64,000 bases of DNA from Luteimonas fraxinea (GTDB lineage: Bacteria > Pseudomonadota > Gammaproteobacteria > Xanthomonadales > Xanthomonadaceae): the NCBI RefSeq assembly GCF_021233355.1, contig NZ_CP089507.1:2228501-2292500 (forward strand). The letters are read 5' to 3'. The notes below the pieces were generated by a model. That model had not been told where the DNA came from. It saw only the letters and a program-made list of their open reading frames with translations, and did no database searches. The position numbers were made by a program, and so were the translations under genes. Below, in pieces: positions 6,718 through 14,921 of this stretch. Each line of letters begins with the position of its first letter. Positions within the stretch are counted from its first letter, which is position 1.

Positions 6718-9471
6718 TCACTCGGCGACGACGACCGTCGGCTCCGCAGGCTTCACCGCCTCCGGACTCACTTTCTCGATCGAGTGCCGCAGTTCGCGGC
6801 CGAGGATGACCTTGGCGTCCTTGGCCCAGTTCGCGAGGCGGTCGTCGAAGACGAGTTTGCTGTTGCCGTCGAGTTTGACAAGGCCGAGTTCGCGGAGTTT
6901 CTGGATGAAGCCGCGGAACAGGGACTTGTCGAAGAACTCGGGCGCGGCCGGGGCGTAGAGCAGCGACAGGCGCTGGGCGGCGAGCTGGCACAGGCTTTCG
7001 AGTTCGCCGGCGCCGAGCGTGCCGGGGCCGTTCTTGGCGAGCACCGAAATCGCGATGTAGTAACGCTCGAACGCCTGCTGCAACGGATGGCTCAGTGCGC
7101 GCAGGCGGAAGACCTCGTCGGTCTGGCCGGCGTTGCGAGCGTAGATGCCGTCGTCCTCGTCGCTGACGCGCTCGAGAAGCGCTTCGCGCTCGAAGGTTTC
7201 CAGCGTCAGTGCGATGCGCTCGGCGAAGGTGTCCTCGTCCCACGGCAGGTACAGCTCGGCCTGCAGGAACGGATACATCGTCCGGCCCAGGCGCAGCAGC
7301 GTGTGCCGGCTCATGCGCCGGTTGTGCAGGAAGCAGCACGCGATCCACGCCGAGGCGGTGAACAGGTGCAGCACGTTGTTGCGGAAGTAGGTCAGCAGCA
7401 CCGACTTCTCGTCGTCGACGCGGAACACGTCGCCCAAGGGATGCGCGACGCGTTCGAGGACGTTGATCTCTTCGCCGTGCGCGACGATTTCCTGCGGCGT
7501 GTGCGGGGTGACAGTGACGCGGTCCGAATACGGCACGTCGACCAGCAGCTGCTTGGACAGCGTGATCTGCGCGAGCAGGTCGGCCTCGCCCATCGCGTGC
7601 TTCGGCGTCGACAGCAGCGCGAGCGCCAGCAAGTTGATCGGATTGACGTCGGCGGCGCGGTTGATGTTGACGTTGATCTTCTGCGCGATGACGTCGACCG
7701 TGCGCGACAACCACTCGGGACGTTCGCTGTCGGCGACGGCGTTGCCGTCCCAGCCGGTCGCGTGTTCGGCGAGCACGTCAGCCAGCGCGATCGGCTCGCC
7801 GAAGTTCACCACCACCTGGCCGTAGTTGGAGCGCAGCACCTGCGGAATGCTCCACAGCAGCTGCCAGATCGATTCCTTCTTCTTGCTCTTGCCCGACAGC
7901 TCGTCGAGGTAGCTGTTGCCTTCCATCAGCTTTTCGTAGCCGACGTAGATCGGCTGGAACAGCACGGGGCGGCTGGGCTGGCGCAGGAACGCGCGCAGCG
8001 TCATCGACACCATGCCGCCCTTGGGCGAGAGCAGACGTCCGGTGCGCGAGCGACCGCCTTCGACGAAGTATTCGATCGAATACCCGCCGGCGACGAGCTG
8101 GGCGACGTACTCGGCCAGTACGGTCGAGTACAGCGCGTTGCCGCGGATCGATCGGCGGATGAAGAACGCACCGCCCTTGCGCAGGATCGTGCCGATGACC
8201 GGCAGGTTGAGGTTGATACCGGCGACGATGTGCGGCGGCACGATGCCGCGGTTGTAGAGCAGATAGCTCAACAACAGGTAATCCATGTGGCTGCGGTGGC
8301 TGGGCACGTAGACGATTTCGTGTCCGGGCGCGGCGGCCTTCAGCGTGTCGATGTGGTGCACCAGCACGCCGCGGAAGATGCGGTTCCACACCGTGGTCAG
8401 CAGATAGCTCGCCGAACGCACCACCGGATGCGAATAGTCGGCGGCGATCTCGTAGGCGTAGGCGTGCGCCTTCTTCCACGCGTCCTCGGGCTTGCTGTTG
8501 TCGCGGCGCGCCTGGTCGGCGATCGCGTCCTTGACCGCAGGCGACGCCAGCACCTTGTCGACCAGCAGGCGGCGGGTCGAAAGATCGGGGCCGATGATCG
8601 CTTCGCGCACGCGATTGAAATGGGTGCGGAGTACGCGCGAGAGCTTGCGCACCGTGCGCTCGGCGTCGAGACCTTCAGCGAGCAACGGACGTACATTCAC
8701 CGGCTCGGCGAAGCGCACCAGGGTGTCGCGGCCGTTGAGCAGGATCGCCAGCAGGCGCCGGAATCGGCCGACGATGGTCCAGTTCTCGGAGAACAGCACC
8801 GCGAACCAGCCGTTGTTCTTGTCCGGTGAGCGGCCGACGAAGATCGAGACCGGCACCACCTGCACGTCGAGCGCCGGGTCGCGGCGATGCGCTTCGAGCA
8901 GCCGCGCCAGGGATTCGGAATGCGTCGCCTTGGATTGCGGCTGGCCGGTGGCCATCGCCAGGGCGCCGCCGGCATTGCGCCGCGACAACGCGACGTACGC
9001 GCGCTTGCGGCCGAGCGGATCGCCGGGCAACGGCTGCAGCGGTGACGGCAGACCGGCCTCGCGACACGCGCGCTCGAGGATCAGCGCATTCGACAGGCCA
9101 TAGTCTTCGAGCACGTAGCAGACCGGGCGATAGTCGACGAGCGTCTCGGGCGTCTGCGGCTCCACCTTCAGGCCGATCCACGGACGCATCAGCCAGCCCA
9201 GCAGGCCGGCCCACCAAGGACGGCGCACCGCGCGACGCGGCGCGGCCAGCGGCACCGGCAATGCATTCGGCGCGATGGGAGCTGCTGCCGATGCGTCGTC
9301 GTCAGGCGTTGCGGCGCGTGCGGGCGCCGCGACATCGTCCACAGACGGCACGTCACTCGCTGGCGCGGACGGTGCAGGCGGGGACGCGGCGTCGCCCGGG
9401 CGGTTGTCAGCGCGCCCGGCGTTGTCGCCGTCCGGGAACTCGAGGGTCGGTTGATCAGGCATCGTCGGCAT
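6718..9471 (-). CDS. plsB: Glycerol-3-phosphate 1-O-acyltransferase PlsB
   Basis: PlsB catalyses the first acylation of sn-glycerol-3-phosphate at the inner membrane in phospholipid synthesis. The acyltransferase block 1 motif HRSHMDYLLL and block 3 FVEGGRSRTGRLL are intact, with ILRKGGAFFIRR between them. The product is about 917 residues, longer than the roughly 800 of E. coli PlsB because of an acidic Ala/Pro-rich N-terminal extension of about 80 residues before the conserved WWAGLLGWLMRPW; similar extensions occur in Xanthomonadaceae. The start is uncertain: ATGs at 9471 and 9462 and a TTG at 9480 are all in frame, and none has a strong ribosome binding site. It is transcribed leftward after two conserved hypothetical genes. 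Confidence 0.95.
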   Translation of the reverse strand: MPTMPDQPTLEFPDGDNAGRADNRPGDAASPPAPSAPASDVPSVDDVAAPARAATPDDDASAAAPIAPNALPVPLAAPRRAVRRPWWAGLLGWLMRPWIGLKVEPQTPETLVDYRPVCYVLEDYGLSNALILERACREAGLPSPLQPLPGDPLGRKRAYVALSRRNAGGALAMATGQPQSKATHSESLARLLEAHRRDPALDVQVVPVSIFVGRSPDKNNGWFAVLFSENWTIVGRFRRLLAILLNGRDTLVRFAEPVNVRPLLAEGLDAERTVRKLSRVLRTHFNRVREAIIGPDLSTRRLLVDKVLASPAVKDAIADQARRDNSKPEDAWKKAHAYAYEIAADYSHPVVRSASYLLTTVWNRIFRGVLVHHIDTLKAAAPGHEIVYVPSHRSHMDYLLLSYLLYNRGIVPPHIVAGINLNLPVIGTILRKGGAFFIRRSIRGNALYSTVLAEYVAQLVAGGYSIEYFVEGGRSRTGRLLSPKGGMVSMTLRAFLRQPSRPVLFQPIYVGYEKLMEGNSYLDELSGKSKKKESIWQLLWSIPQVLRSNYGQVVVNFGEPIALADVLAEHATGWDGNAVADSERPEWLSRTVDVIAQKINVNINRAADVNPINLLALALLSTPKHAMGEADLLAQITLSKQLLVDVPYSDRVTVTPHTPQEIVAHGEEINVLERVAHPLGDVFRVDDEKSVLLTYFRNNVLHLFTASAWIACCFLHNRRMSRHTLLRLGRTMYPFLQAELYLPWDEDTFAERIALTLETFEREALLERVSDEDDGIYARNAGQTDEVFRLRALSHPLQQAFERYYIAISVLAKNGPGTLGAGELESLCQLAAQRLSLLYAPAAPEFFDKSLFRGFIQKLRELGLVKLDGNSKLVFDDRLANWAKDAKVILGRELRHSIEKVSPEAVKPAEPTVVVAE

Positions 9472-9514
9472 TATGCCCAAGCGGCCCGTCCGGACCGCAC
9501 CCGCGGATCACCAC

Positions 9515-10450
9515 TCAGGGTTCCGCCGGCGCAGCTGCGGGCGCGGCAGCCGCGGGCGACACCGCGGCCTCGCGGGCATGGGCCAGGAAGTCGCTGACGT
9601 ACCAGCGTCCGTCATGGCGTTCGACGGCGATCACCGCATCGACCGGCCGGTCGGCCAGCAGATACCGCATGCGCACGCGCGCGGCGTCGCCGGTCTGGCT
9701 CTCGAGCGTGGCCGCCACACTGTCGAAGGCCTGGTCCAGATCCAGTCCGTAGGCGGCCAGCCGCAGCTTGCCGGCGGTGAACAGCGGCGACAGCCCGGTC
9801 AGCCCGGCCTGCATGCCCGCGGCGCCGAGTGCGGCATCGCTGGCGATGCCACCTGCCCGCGCGGCAGCCACCAGCGCTGAAATGGTCTCCTGCGCGCGCG
9901 CGCGGTCGGCCAGGGGCGCGGCGCCGGCCCACGCGCTGGCGGCGGCGATCAGCTGGGTGTAGTGCGCGCGTTCGTCCTCGCTGAAGTCGCCACCCTGTTC
10001 CAAGTACTGGATGGCGAACCCGCCCAGCCCGGCCGCTGCCGAGCGCATCTCGCGCTCGGCCCCGGCGAACTGCCGGTTGAAGGTCTGCAGCAGCACGCGT
10101 TCGGCTTGCGGTGCGCTCAGCGCTGCGAGCACCGACGGCATCTGCGCGGACAGCGGCAACTCGTCGAGCGGCCAGCGGGTGCGGCCGGCGCGCCAGGCGG
10201 CGTCGAGTTCGGGCAGCAGCTCGGGCGTGGCTGCGTCCCGCGCGAATGCCGCCAGATCGCCTGCACGCAGGTGCGACGTGAGCAGGGTCACCGCTTCCAC
10301 CGGCGTCGCCGCACCGACGGCCGGCGCGGGCTCAGCCGTCTCGTCGCGCTGGCAGGCCGCCAGCCACAGCATCAACGGCAGCAGCAGCGTGACGGCGTGG
10401 ACGTTGCGTCGTCGACGGCTTGCGTCGGGCGAGCGGGCGGGGAAGGACAT
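9515..10450 (-). CDS. Hypothetical lipoprotein
   Basis: 311 residues from ATG 10450; another ATG lies 9 codons upstream. The signal is VTLLLPLMLWLAAC, with lipobox LAAC at about residue 31. The mature region is helical and Ala-rich, has no cysteines after the lipobox and ends in an Ala/Pro tail after a strand pair (RYLLADRPVDAVIAVERHDGRWYVSDFL) that resembles DUF-type periplasmic helper domains. It lies between plsB and another hypothetical in the same orientation. The function is unknown. Confidence 0.6.
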   Translation of the reverse strand: MSFPARSPDASRRRRNVHAVTLLLPLMLWLAACQRDETAEPAPAVGAATPVEAVTLLTSHLRAGDLAAFARDAATPELLPELDAAWRAGRTRWPLDELPLSAQMPSVLAALSAPQAERVLLQTFNRQFAGAEREMRSAAAGLGGFAIQYLEQGGDFSEDERAHYTQLIAAASAWAGAAPLADRARAQETISALVAAARAGGIASDAALGAAGMQAGLTGLSPLFTAGKLRLAAYGLDLDQAFDSVAATLESQTGDAARVRMRYLLADRPVDAVIAVERHDGRWYVSDFLAHAREAAVSPAAAAPAAAPAEP

Positions 10451-10515
10451 GCGATGGATTCCTGTGAAGCCGGACATCCCATCTTGCAAGCCGGTCGATG
10501 ACCGGACAAGCGCTG

Positions 10516-11193
10516 TCACAGGTCGCGCAGCACCCAGCCGTGCGGCGTGTCGGTGGCGCGGGCATCGAGCGCGGCCTGGGCGATCTCGTCCGGGCTGCGG
10601 CCGGCCTTCCAAGCGGTCGCGATCGCCGCCAGGCGCTCGCGGGTCGCGCGGGTGTAGGCGCCTTCGAGTTCGTTCTGCGCGTCGACGGCCAGCTTCTGCG
10701 GATACAGCGTGCGTGCGTCTTCGGACTGGTTCAGCAGCGCGATCATCCGCGACAGGCTGGTGTGGAACGTCTCGGCCGACAGCGTGGTGCGCTGGGTGCG
10801 TTGCAGGTGCCAGACGGTGAGGTACTCGACCGGACCGAGCATGCGGCGCGGGGTGCCGCCGAAGAACTGGCCGGAAAAATCGCTGGCCGAGACCGGCGCG
10901 GCGCTGTCCGGCAGTCGGGTCGCGCCCCAGGAACTCAACGCACCGCCGGGCAGGTCCATGCGCCGCAGCGCGGTGCCGATCGTGTCGGCCAACAGGCGCT
11001 GCGCGCGGGTGTCGTCACTCTCGGCCACCACGCCCAGCAGGCGCAGGAACACCGGATAGCGGTCCTCGCCGAGCCGACGCACCAGCCGCTTGAGCACGGT
11101 CAGGCGGTACTCGGGATCGGCATGCGCCGCCAGCGCCGACACCATGCGATCGGCGGCGACGCGTAGCGACTGCGCGGAGGGAACGGCATTCAT
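10516..11193 (-). CDS. Conserved hypothetical protein
   Basis: 225 residues from ATG 11193 (MNAVPSAQSLRVAADRMV); an in-frame ATG lies 8 codons upstream. It is a soluble, mostly helical protein with RLTVLKRLVRRLGEDRYPVF and a central LGPVEYLTVWHLQRTQ, without signal or membrane segments. It has no recognised motif. The 65-bp gap to the lipoprotein gene suggests co-transcription. Confidence 0.55.
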   Translation of the reverse strand: MNAVPSAQSLRVAADRMVSALAAHADPEYRLTVLKRLVRRLGEDRYPVFLRLLGVVAESDDTRAQRLLADTIGTALRRMDLPGGALSSWGATRLPDSAAPVSASDFSGQFFGGTPRRMLGPVEYLTVWHLQRTQRTTLSAETFHTSLSRMIALLNQSEDARTLYPQKLAVDAQNELEGAYTRATRERLAAIATAWKAGRSPDEIAQAALDARATDTPHGWVLRDL

Positions 11194-11273
11194 GGACGGA
11201 GCACCAGCGTCAGGCACGGAGGTCGAGGCGCCCGGACTTTAACCCAGCCGCTGTCCGCGCCTACGCAGGGAAC

Positions 11274-11588
11274 TCAGACGAGTGCGTCGAGAATCGCGTC
11301 GGCGCCCTGATCGGCCGCCTGCGACAGATCGATCGCGGACAGGCGCGCTTCGAACGCCAGATCGCCTGGCAGCTGACGGTTGCCGGCAGCGACGCCATCC
11401 CAGGCTGCGACGTTGAGCACATCCTCACCCGGATCGGCCTGCGGGCCGCGCGGGGCATCGGCATAGCCACCATCCGCCAGCGCGAGGCCGGAATCCGGCT
11501 GCTGGCGCAGATCGTCAAACGCGACATGCCCACCCAGCCTGTCGAGGCTGGCGGCATTGAAGCTGACGTCGGAAGGAATGCTGCTCAT
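11274..11588 (-). CDS. Hypothetical protein at the edge of the type III locus
   Basis: A 104-residue acidic protein starting MSSIPSDVSFNAASLDRLGG, with an Asp/Ala/Gly-rich, low-hydrophobicity sequence and no signal peptide. Its Ser-rich, disordered N terminus is of the kind seen in type III substrates, but that is weak evidence. The start lies 87 bp from the palindromic operator at 11676, and it is divergent from sctU. It may be a regulon member or secreted substrate; it could also be unrelated. Confidence 0.45.
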   Translation of the reverse strand: MSSIPSDVSFNAASLDRLGGHVAFDDLRQQPDSGLALADGGYADAPRGPQADPGEDVLNVAAWDGVAAGNRQLPGDLAFEARLSAIDLSQAADQGADAILDALV

Positions 11589-11675
11589 CGGAACGAAGGC
11601 CTGGAAACCCTTGGGGGACTGGACCGCTTCTGCGGCGATGGCGGGACTGTAACGCTGGTGCCATGGAACGGCTAT

Positions 11676-11691
11676 CTCGGGCTGTCCCTAG
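11676..11691. promoter_or_regulatory. Operator-like palindrome, copy A
   Basis: The site reads ctcggg-ctgt-ccctag, an imperfect match (one base) to the CTAGGG-N4-CCCTAG consensus that recurs upstream of the accessory type III genes. It lies between the divergent hypothetical gene at 11588 (87 bp away) and sctU at 11875 (183 bp away), so it could serve either. Confidence 0.6.
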
Positions 11692-11874
11692 GGTGTCGGC
11701 GAACCCGCCCGGGCTGGGCTTCGCGGCTGAATCCCGGTTCGACGGCGCCGTTCGCGGCCACGTCGTCTTCACCCGCGCGTCCCGGTTTCCAGCTCGAACG
11801 GACGCGTCACCCGTGCATGCTAGCCTCCGATCGAACCGCGCGAACCCGCGTGCATTCGATCGATCGGAGTGCGG

Positions 11875-13077
11875 ATGGCCGAAGAGAACGAGGGCGCCGA
11901 CAAAACCGAAAAACCGACCAGCAAGAAGCTCAAGGACGCGCGCAAGGACGCCAACGTCGCCAAGAGCCGGGAGCTGACCAGCACTGTGCTCATCATGGGC
12001 TGGCTGGCCGGTGGCTGGATGCTGATGGGCTACATGTTCCGGCGGATCAGCGGGCTGTTCGATCAGAGCCTGAACGTCATGAACCAGCCGTTCGACGTCG
12101 CGCTGCACACGATCATCCCGCTGGCGGCGCAGACCTTCCTCGCGGTGACGCTGCCGTTGCTGCTGCTCGCGGTCCTGCTGGCGCTGCTCGTCGAGTTCCT
12201 GCAGGTCGGCCCGGTCCTGTCGATGAAGAAGGTGACGCCGGACCTGTCGAAGATGAATCCGGTCAGCGGCGTCAAGAAGATGTTCTCGATGGACAACCTC
12301 GTCGAACTCATCAAAAGCGTTCTCAAGAGCGCCGCGTTGCTCACCATCGGCGGCTTCGTGTTGTGGGGCATGTTGCCGAGCCTGCTGCAGCTGCCGTTCG
12401 CGCAGCCCGCGGCGATCGGCAGCGCCATCTGGCACGCGCTCAAGTGGATCGGCATCTGGACGATCTTCGTCTTCTTCTTCGTGTCCGCGGTCGACGCCTC
12501 GTACCAGAAGTACTCCTACATGAAGAAGCTGCGCATGAGCCGCCGCGATATCAAGCAGGAGGTCAAGGAAAACGAAGGCGACCCCTATGTGAAGCAGCGT
12601 CGCAAGCAGTTGCACCAGGAATGGTCGCAACAGAACATGCTCAATGCCGTCCGAGGATCGAATGTCATCGTGACCAATCCCACACACATTGCAGTCGCAC
12701 TGCAGTACGAACAGGGCGACGATCTGCCGCTGGTCGTCGCCAAGGGCGAAGGCCACGTCGCCGAAGAGATCAAGCGCGTCGCCGAGGAAGCGGGCGTGCC
12801 GATCCTCGAGAACGTGCCGCTGGCCCGCGGCCTCAATGCGCGCGTCGAGATCGACGACTACATCAGCGACGATTTCTTCGAAGCCGTCGCGCAGGTGCTG
12901 TACTGGGCCGAAGGCGTACGCATGGGCGAGCATCGCCCCGAGCCGCCGGAGTTCAATCCGCCGCCGGACATGCGCGAGGAGATCGGGCTCGGCGAACCCG
13001 AGGCATTGCCGCCGCCGCTGGCGGAGGATCTGGCGGTGGTGGAGCGGTTCGAGGATCCGCGGGATCCAATGCGATAG
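11875..13077 (+). CDS. sctU: Type III secretion export-apparatus switch protein SctU
   Basis: SctU is the autocleaving inner-membrane protein that switches substrate class. The 400-residue product has four membrane segments (about 36-54, 82-108, 153-170, 188-206) and a cytoplasmic domain with the self-cleavage motif NPTH at about 268-271, preceded by GSNVIVT. The Lys-rich N terminus (EKPTSKKLKDARK) is typical. An ATG at 11875 is preceded by GGAG and preferred over the in-frame GTG at 11869. The C-terminal tail is longer than usual by about 40 residues and rich in Pro/Glu. It is a single-gene unit with its own terminator, separated from the other sct operons by a large repeat. Confidence 0.95.
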   Translation: MAEENEGADKTEKPTSKKLKDARKDANVAKSRELTSTVLIMGWLAGGWMLMGYMFRRISGLFDQSLNVMNQPFDVALHTIIPLAAQTFLAVTLPLLLLAVLLALLVEFLQVGPVLSMKKVTPDLSKMNPVSGVKKMFSMDNLVELIKSVLKSAALLTIGGFVLWGMLPSLLQLPFAQPAAIGSAIWHALKWIGIWTIFVFFFVSAVDASYQKYSYMKKLRMSRRDIKQEVKENEGDPYVKQRRKQLHQEWSQQNMLNAVRGSNVIVTNPTHIAVALQYEQGDDLPLVVAKGEGHVAEEIKRVAEEAGVPILENVPLARGLNARVEIDDYISDDFFEAVAQVLYWAEGVRMGEHRPEPPEFNPPPDMREEIGLGEPEALPPPLAEDLAVVERFEDPRDPMR

Positions 13078-13086
13078 GGATGGGTT

Positions 13087-13112
13087 GCGGCGCCGAGGCG
13101 CCGCTTCTTTTT
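13087..13112 (+). terminator. Rho-independent terminator of sctU
   Basis: A perfect 8-bp GC stem (gcggcgcc / ggcgccgc) with a 2-nt loop, followed by ttcttttt, starts 9 bp after the sctU stop codon. It isolates sctU from the repeat region to its right. Confidence 0.9.
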
Positions 13113-13139
13113 GCTGGTTATTTTGAGCGCGCCAAGCGC

Positions 13140-13810
13140 GCTCGCTTTTGCCTTGCCTTGCTTCGCTTTTGCCTCTGCTTCTGCTCGTGCTTTTGACTTC
13201 AATCGAGCCGTAAAGCGAGCCGAGCATCGCAGGGCGACGGGGTCGAAGAGCAGCCCATGTCTGAGCGCAGCGAGTTTGGGCTGCGTGCCCCGTTGCCCGA
13301 GAAGCGCAGGGGACCGGCGCGGCTCCATCGCGGCGGATCACGTCCGGCGAAGACGGTTTTGCTTACTTTTGCCAAGACAAAAGTAAGCCGCGCGACAGCG
13401 CGGAAGCCCTGTTTTTGATCTTCGCTCCTGCGATTGATTCTTTGCTTCGAATATCAACGTCGCAAAGCGACGAGCGAAGACACACTCAAGTGCAGGGCTT
13501 TCGCCCGCTACGCGTGCGAGTCCCTTTTGGATGGACCCAAAAGGAACCAAAAGGTCCCTTCGCCGGACGCGAGCCGACGCGATGAAGCCGCGTCGGTGCC
13601 CTCCGCTCCTCGCCTGACGCGGCACGCAGCCCAAACTCGCTGCGCTCAGACACGGGCTGCTCTTCGGCCGCGCCAGCCTCCGGTGCTCGGCTCGCTTTAC
13701 GGCTCGATTCAAGTCAAAAGCTGAAAGCAGAAGCAGAAGCAGAAGCAGAAGCAGAAGCAGAAGCAGAAGCAAAGCCAAGGCGAAGCTAAAGCCCAGAGCC
13801 AAAGCCCAGG
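13140..13810. repeat. Large imperfect inverted repeat with low-complexity shoulders
   Basis: Two arms of about 164 bp, 13189-13352 and 13558-13721, are imperfect reverse complements; for example gagcgcagcgagtttgggct in the left arm is mirrored in the right. They enclose about 205 bp that holds a perfect 11-bp hairpin (13361-13388) and an 8-bp hairpin (13523-13544). Outside the arms are purine or pyrimidine low-complexity tracts, on the right an agaagc hexamer repeated about eight times (13725-13772). The stretch between sctU and sctT, about 790 bp, contains no convincing gene; the ORFs in it are translations of the repeat. Confidence 0.85.
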
Positions 13811-13869
13811 GCCAAAGCTAAACGTCGGAGCCGGCGCCCGATGCGGGAGCGCGCTGAAGCGCTGCAGCG

Positions 13870-14655
13870 CTACGTCGCACTGAACGCGTGCTTGAGCGCC
13901 TCGATCAACCCACTGTTGTCGACCAAGCGGGTCATCACGATTTCCACGAACACCCCGATCATCAACAGGATGATCGCCGTCGCCAGCCACGCCTTGATGG
14001 GCATCGTCAGCGCGAACACGTTGAGCTGCGGGGCGTAGCGGTTGACCAGGCCGAAGGACAGGTCGATGACGAGCAGGATCACCATGGCGGGCGCGGCGAT
14101 CAGCAGCATCGCGGTCATCAGATAGCCGAATTGCCCGACGAACAACGCCATCCCGCTCATTCGAAGATCGGGAAAGAAACTCATCACGGGCCAGACCGTG
14201 TAACTCGTCATCAGCAGATCGAGGAACACGAGGAACGCGCCGCTGGCCATGAACAACCAGGTCGAGAACTGCGACAGGAACTCGCCGTGCAACGAGGTCT
14301 GGTGGCCCTGGATCGGGTCGAAGATCTGCGCCATCGACATGCCGACCTGGGTGTCGATGATCACGCCGGCAGAACTGATCGCCCAGAAGACGATGCCGTA
14401 GCAGAACCCGATCGAGATGCCGATGAAGGTTTCCTTGAGCACGATCAATGACCAGTGCGAAGTGCCGGCCGCTTCGATCAGCGGCGCGCCGGCGAGCGCG
14501 ATCGGAATCGCGACGATCGCCAGGCTCACCATGAAGCTGTTGCGCACCATCGCCGGCACCGTTTCGGTGGTCAGCAGCGGCAGCATCATGAAGGCGCCGG
14601 CGATGCGCGGCAGCGTCAGCGCAAGGGCCAGCATCGGGTTCGTGCCGAAGTCCAT
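13870..14655 (-). CDS. sctT: Type III secretion export-apparatus protein SctT
   Basis: 261-residue inner-membrane protein of the FliR/SctT family, part of the SctR-S-T export gate. The start at ATG 14655 overlaps the sctS stop by one base (TGATG), which implies translational coupling. Hydrophobic segments are seen at about 10-28, 38-55, 73-95, 130-150, 170-200 and 215-240; conserved features include the N-terminal ALTLPRIAGAFMMLPLL and AVKAWL-like MPIKAWLATAI. It is the last gene of the leftward operon, 149 bp short of the inverted repeat. Confidence 0.95.
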   Translation of the reverse strand: MDFGTNPMLALALTLPRIAGAFMMLPLLTTETVPAMVRNSFMVSLAIVAIPIALAGAPLIEAAGTSHWSLIVLKETFIGISIGFCYGIVFWAISSAGVIIDTQVGMSMAQIFDPIQGHQTSLHGEFLSQFSTWLFMASGAFLVFLDLLMTSYTVWPVMSFFPDLRMSGMALFVGQFGYLMTAMLLIAAPAMVILLVIDLSFGLVNRYAPQLNVFALTMPIKAWLATAIILLMIGVFVEIVMTRLVDNSGLIEALKHAFSAT

Positions 14656-14921
14656 CAGCGTCGGACGAGGCCGGGGAAATCGATGAAGATGCGGTCGGCG
14701 AACACGTACAGCGTGCCGCCCATCAGCGAGGCCGTGACGAACAGGGTGATCACGACGGCCAGGAATTTCAGCGCGTAGGGAAACGTCTGTTCCTGCAGCT
14801 GGGTCGCCGCCTGCAGGAACGCGACGACGAGGCCGATCAGCGCAGCCGCGGCGACCGGTGGGCCGGACAGCAGCAGCACCAGCCACAGCGCTTCCTTGGT
14901 GAACTCCAGCACGTCACTCAT
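14655..14921 (-). CDS. sctS: Type III secretion export-apparatus protein SctS
   Basis: 88-residue FliQ/SctS family protein with two membrane helices (about 12-36 and 47-72) joined by the conserved loop FLQAATQLQEQTFPYALKF. It forms the helical export gate with SctR and SctT. The start overlaps the sctR stop (ATGA) and the stop overlaps the sctT start. Confidence 0.97.
   Translation of the reverse strand: MSDVLEFTKEALWLVLLLSGPPVAAAALIGLVVAFLQAATQLQEQTFPYALKFLAVVITLFVTASLMGGTLYVFADRIFIDFPGLVRR

Noticed and set aside
6499..8829. 776-codon ORF antisense to plsB
   Set aside because: Opposite strand of a conserved enzyme frame, no family pattern; a shadow.
11515..13341. 608-codon ORF antisense to sctU
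   Set aside because: It lies opposite a well-conserved SctU frame, has a His/Asp/Gln/Arg-rich composition typical of antisense frames in high-GC DNA, and part of it comes from the inverted repeat.
13434..13724. 96-codon ORF within the inverted repeat
   Set aside because: Its end is the translation of a repeat arm; the other arm gives a similar peptide in the opposite direction, so this is repeat sequence rather than a gene.
13725..13772. Hexamer agaagc repeats as a CRISPR or VNTR locus
   Set aside because: No spacers; it is a short tandem tract on the shoulder of the inverted repeat.
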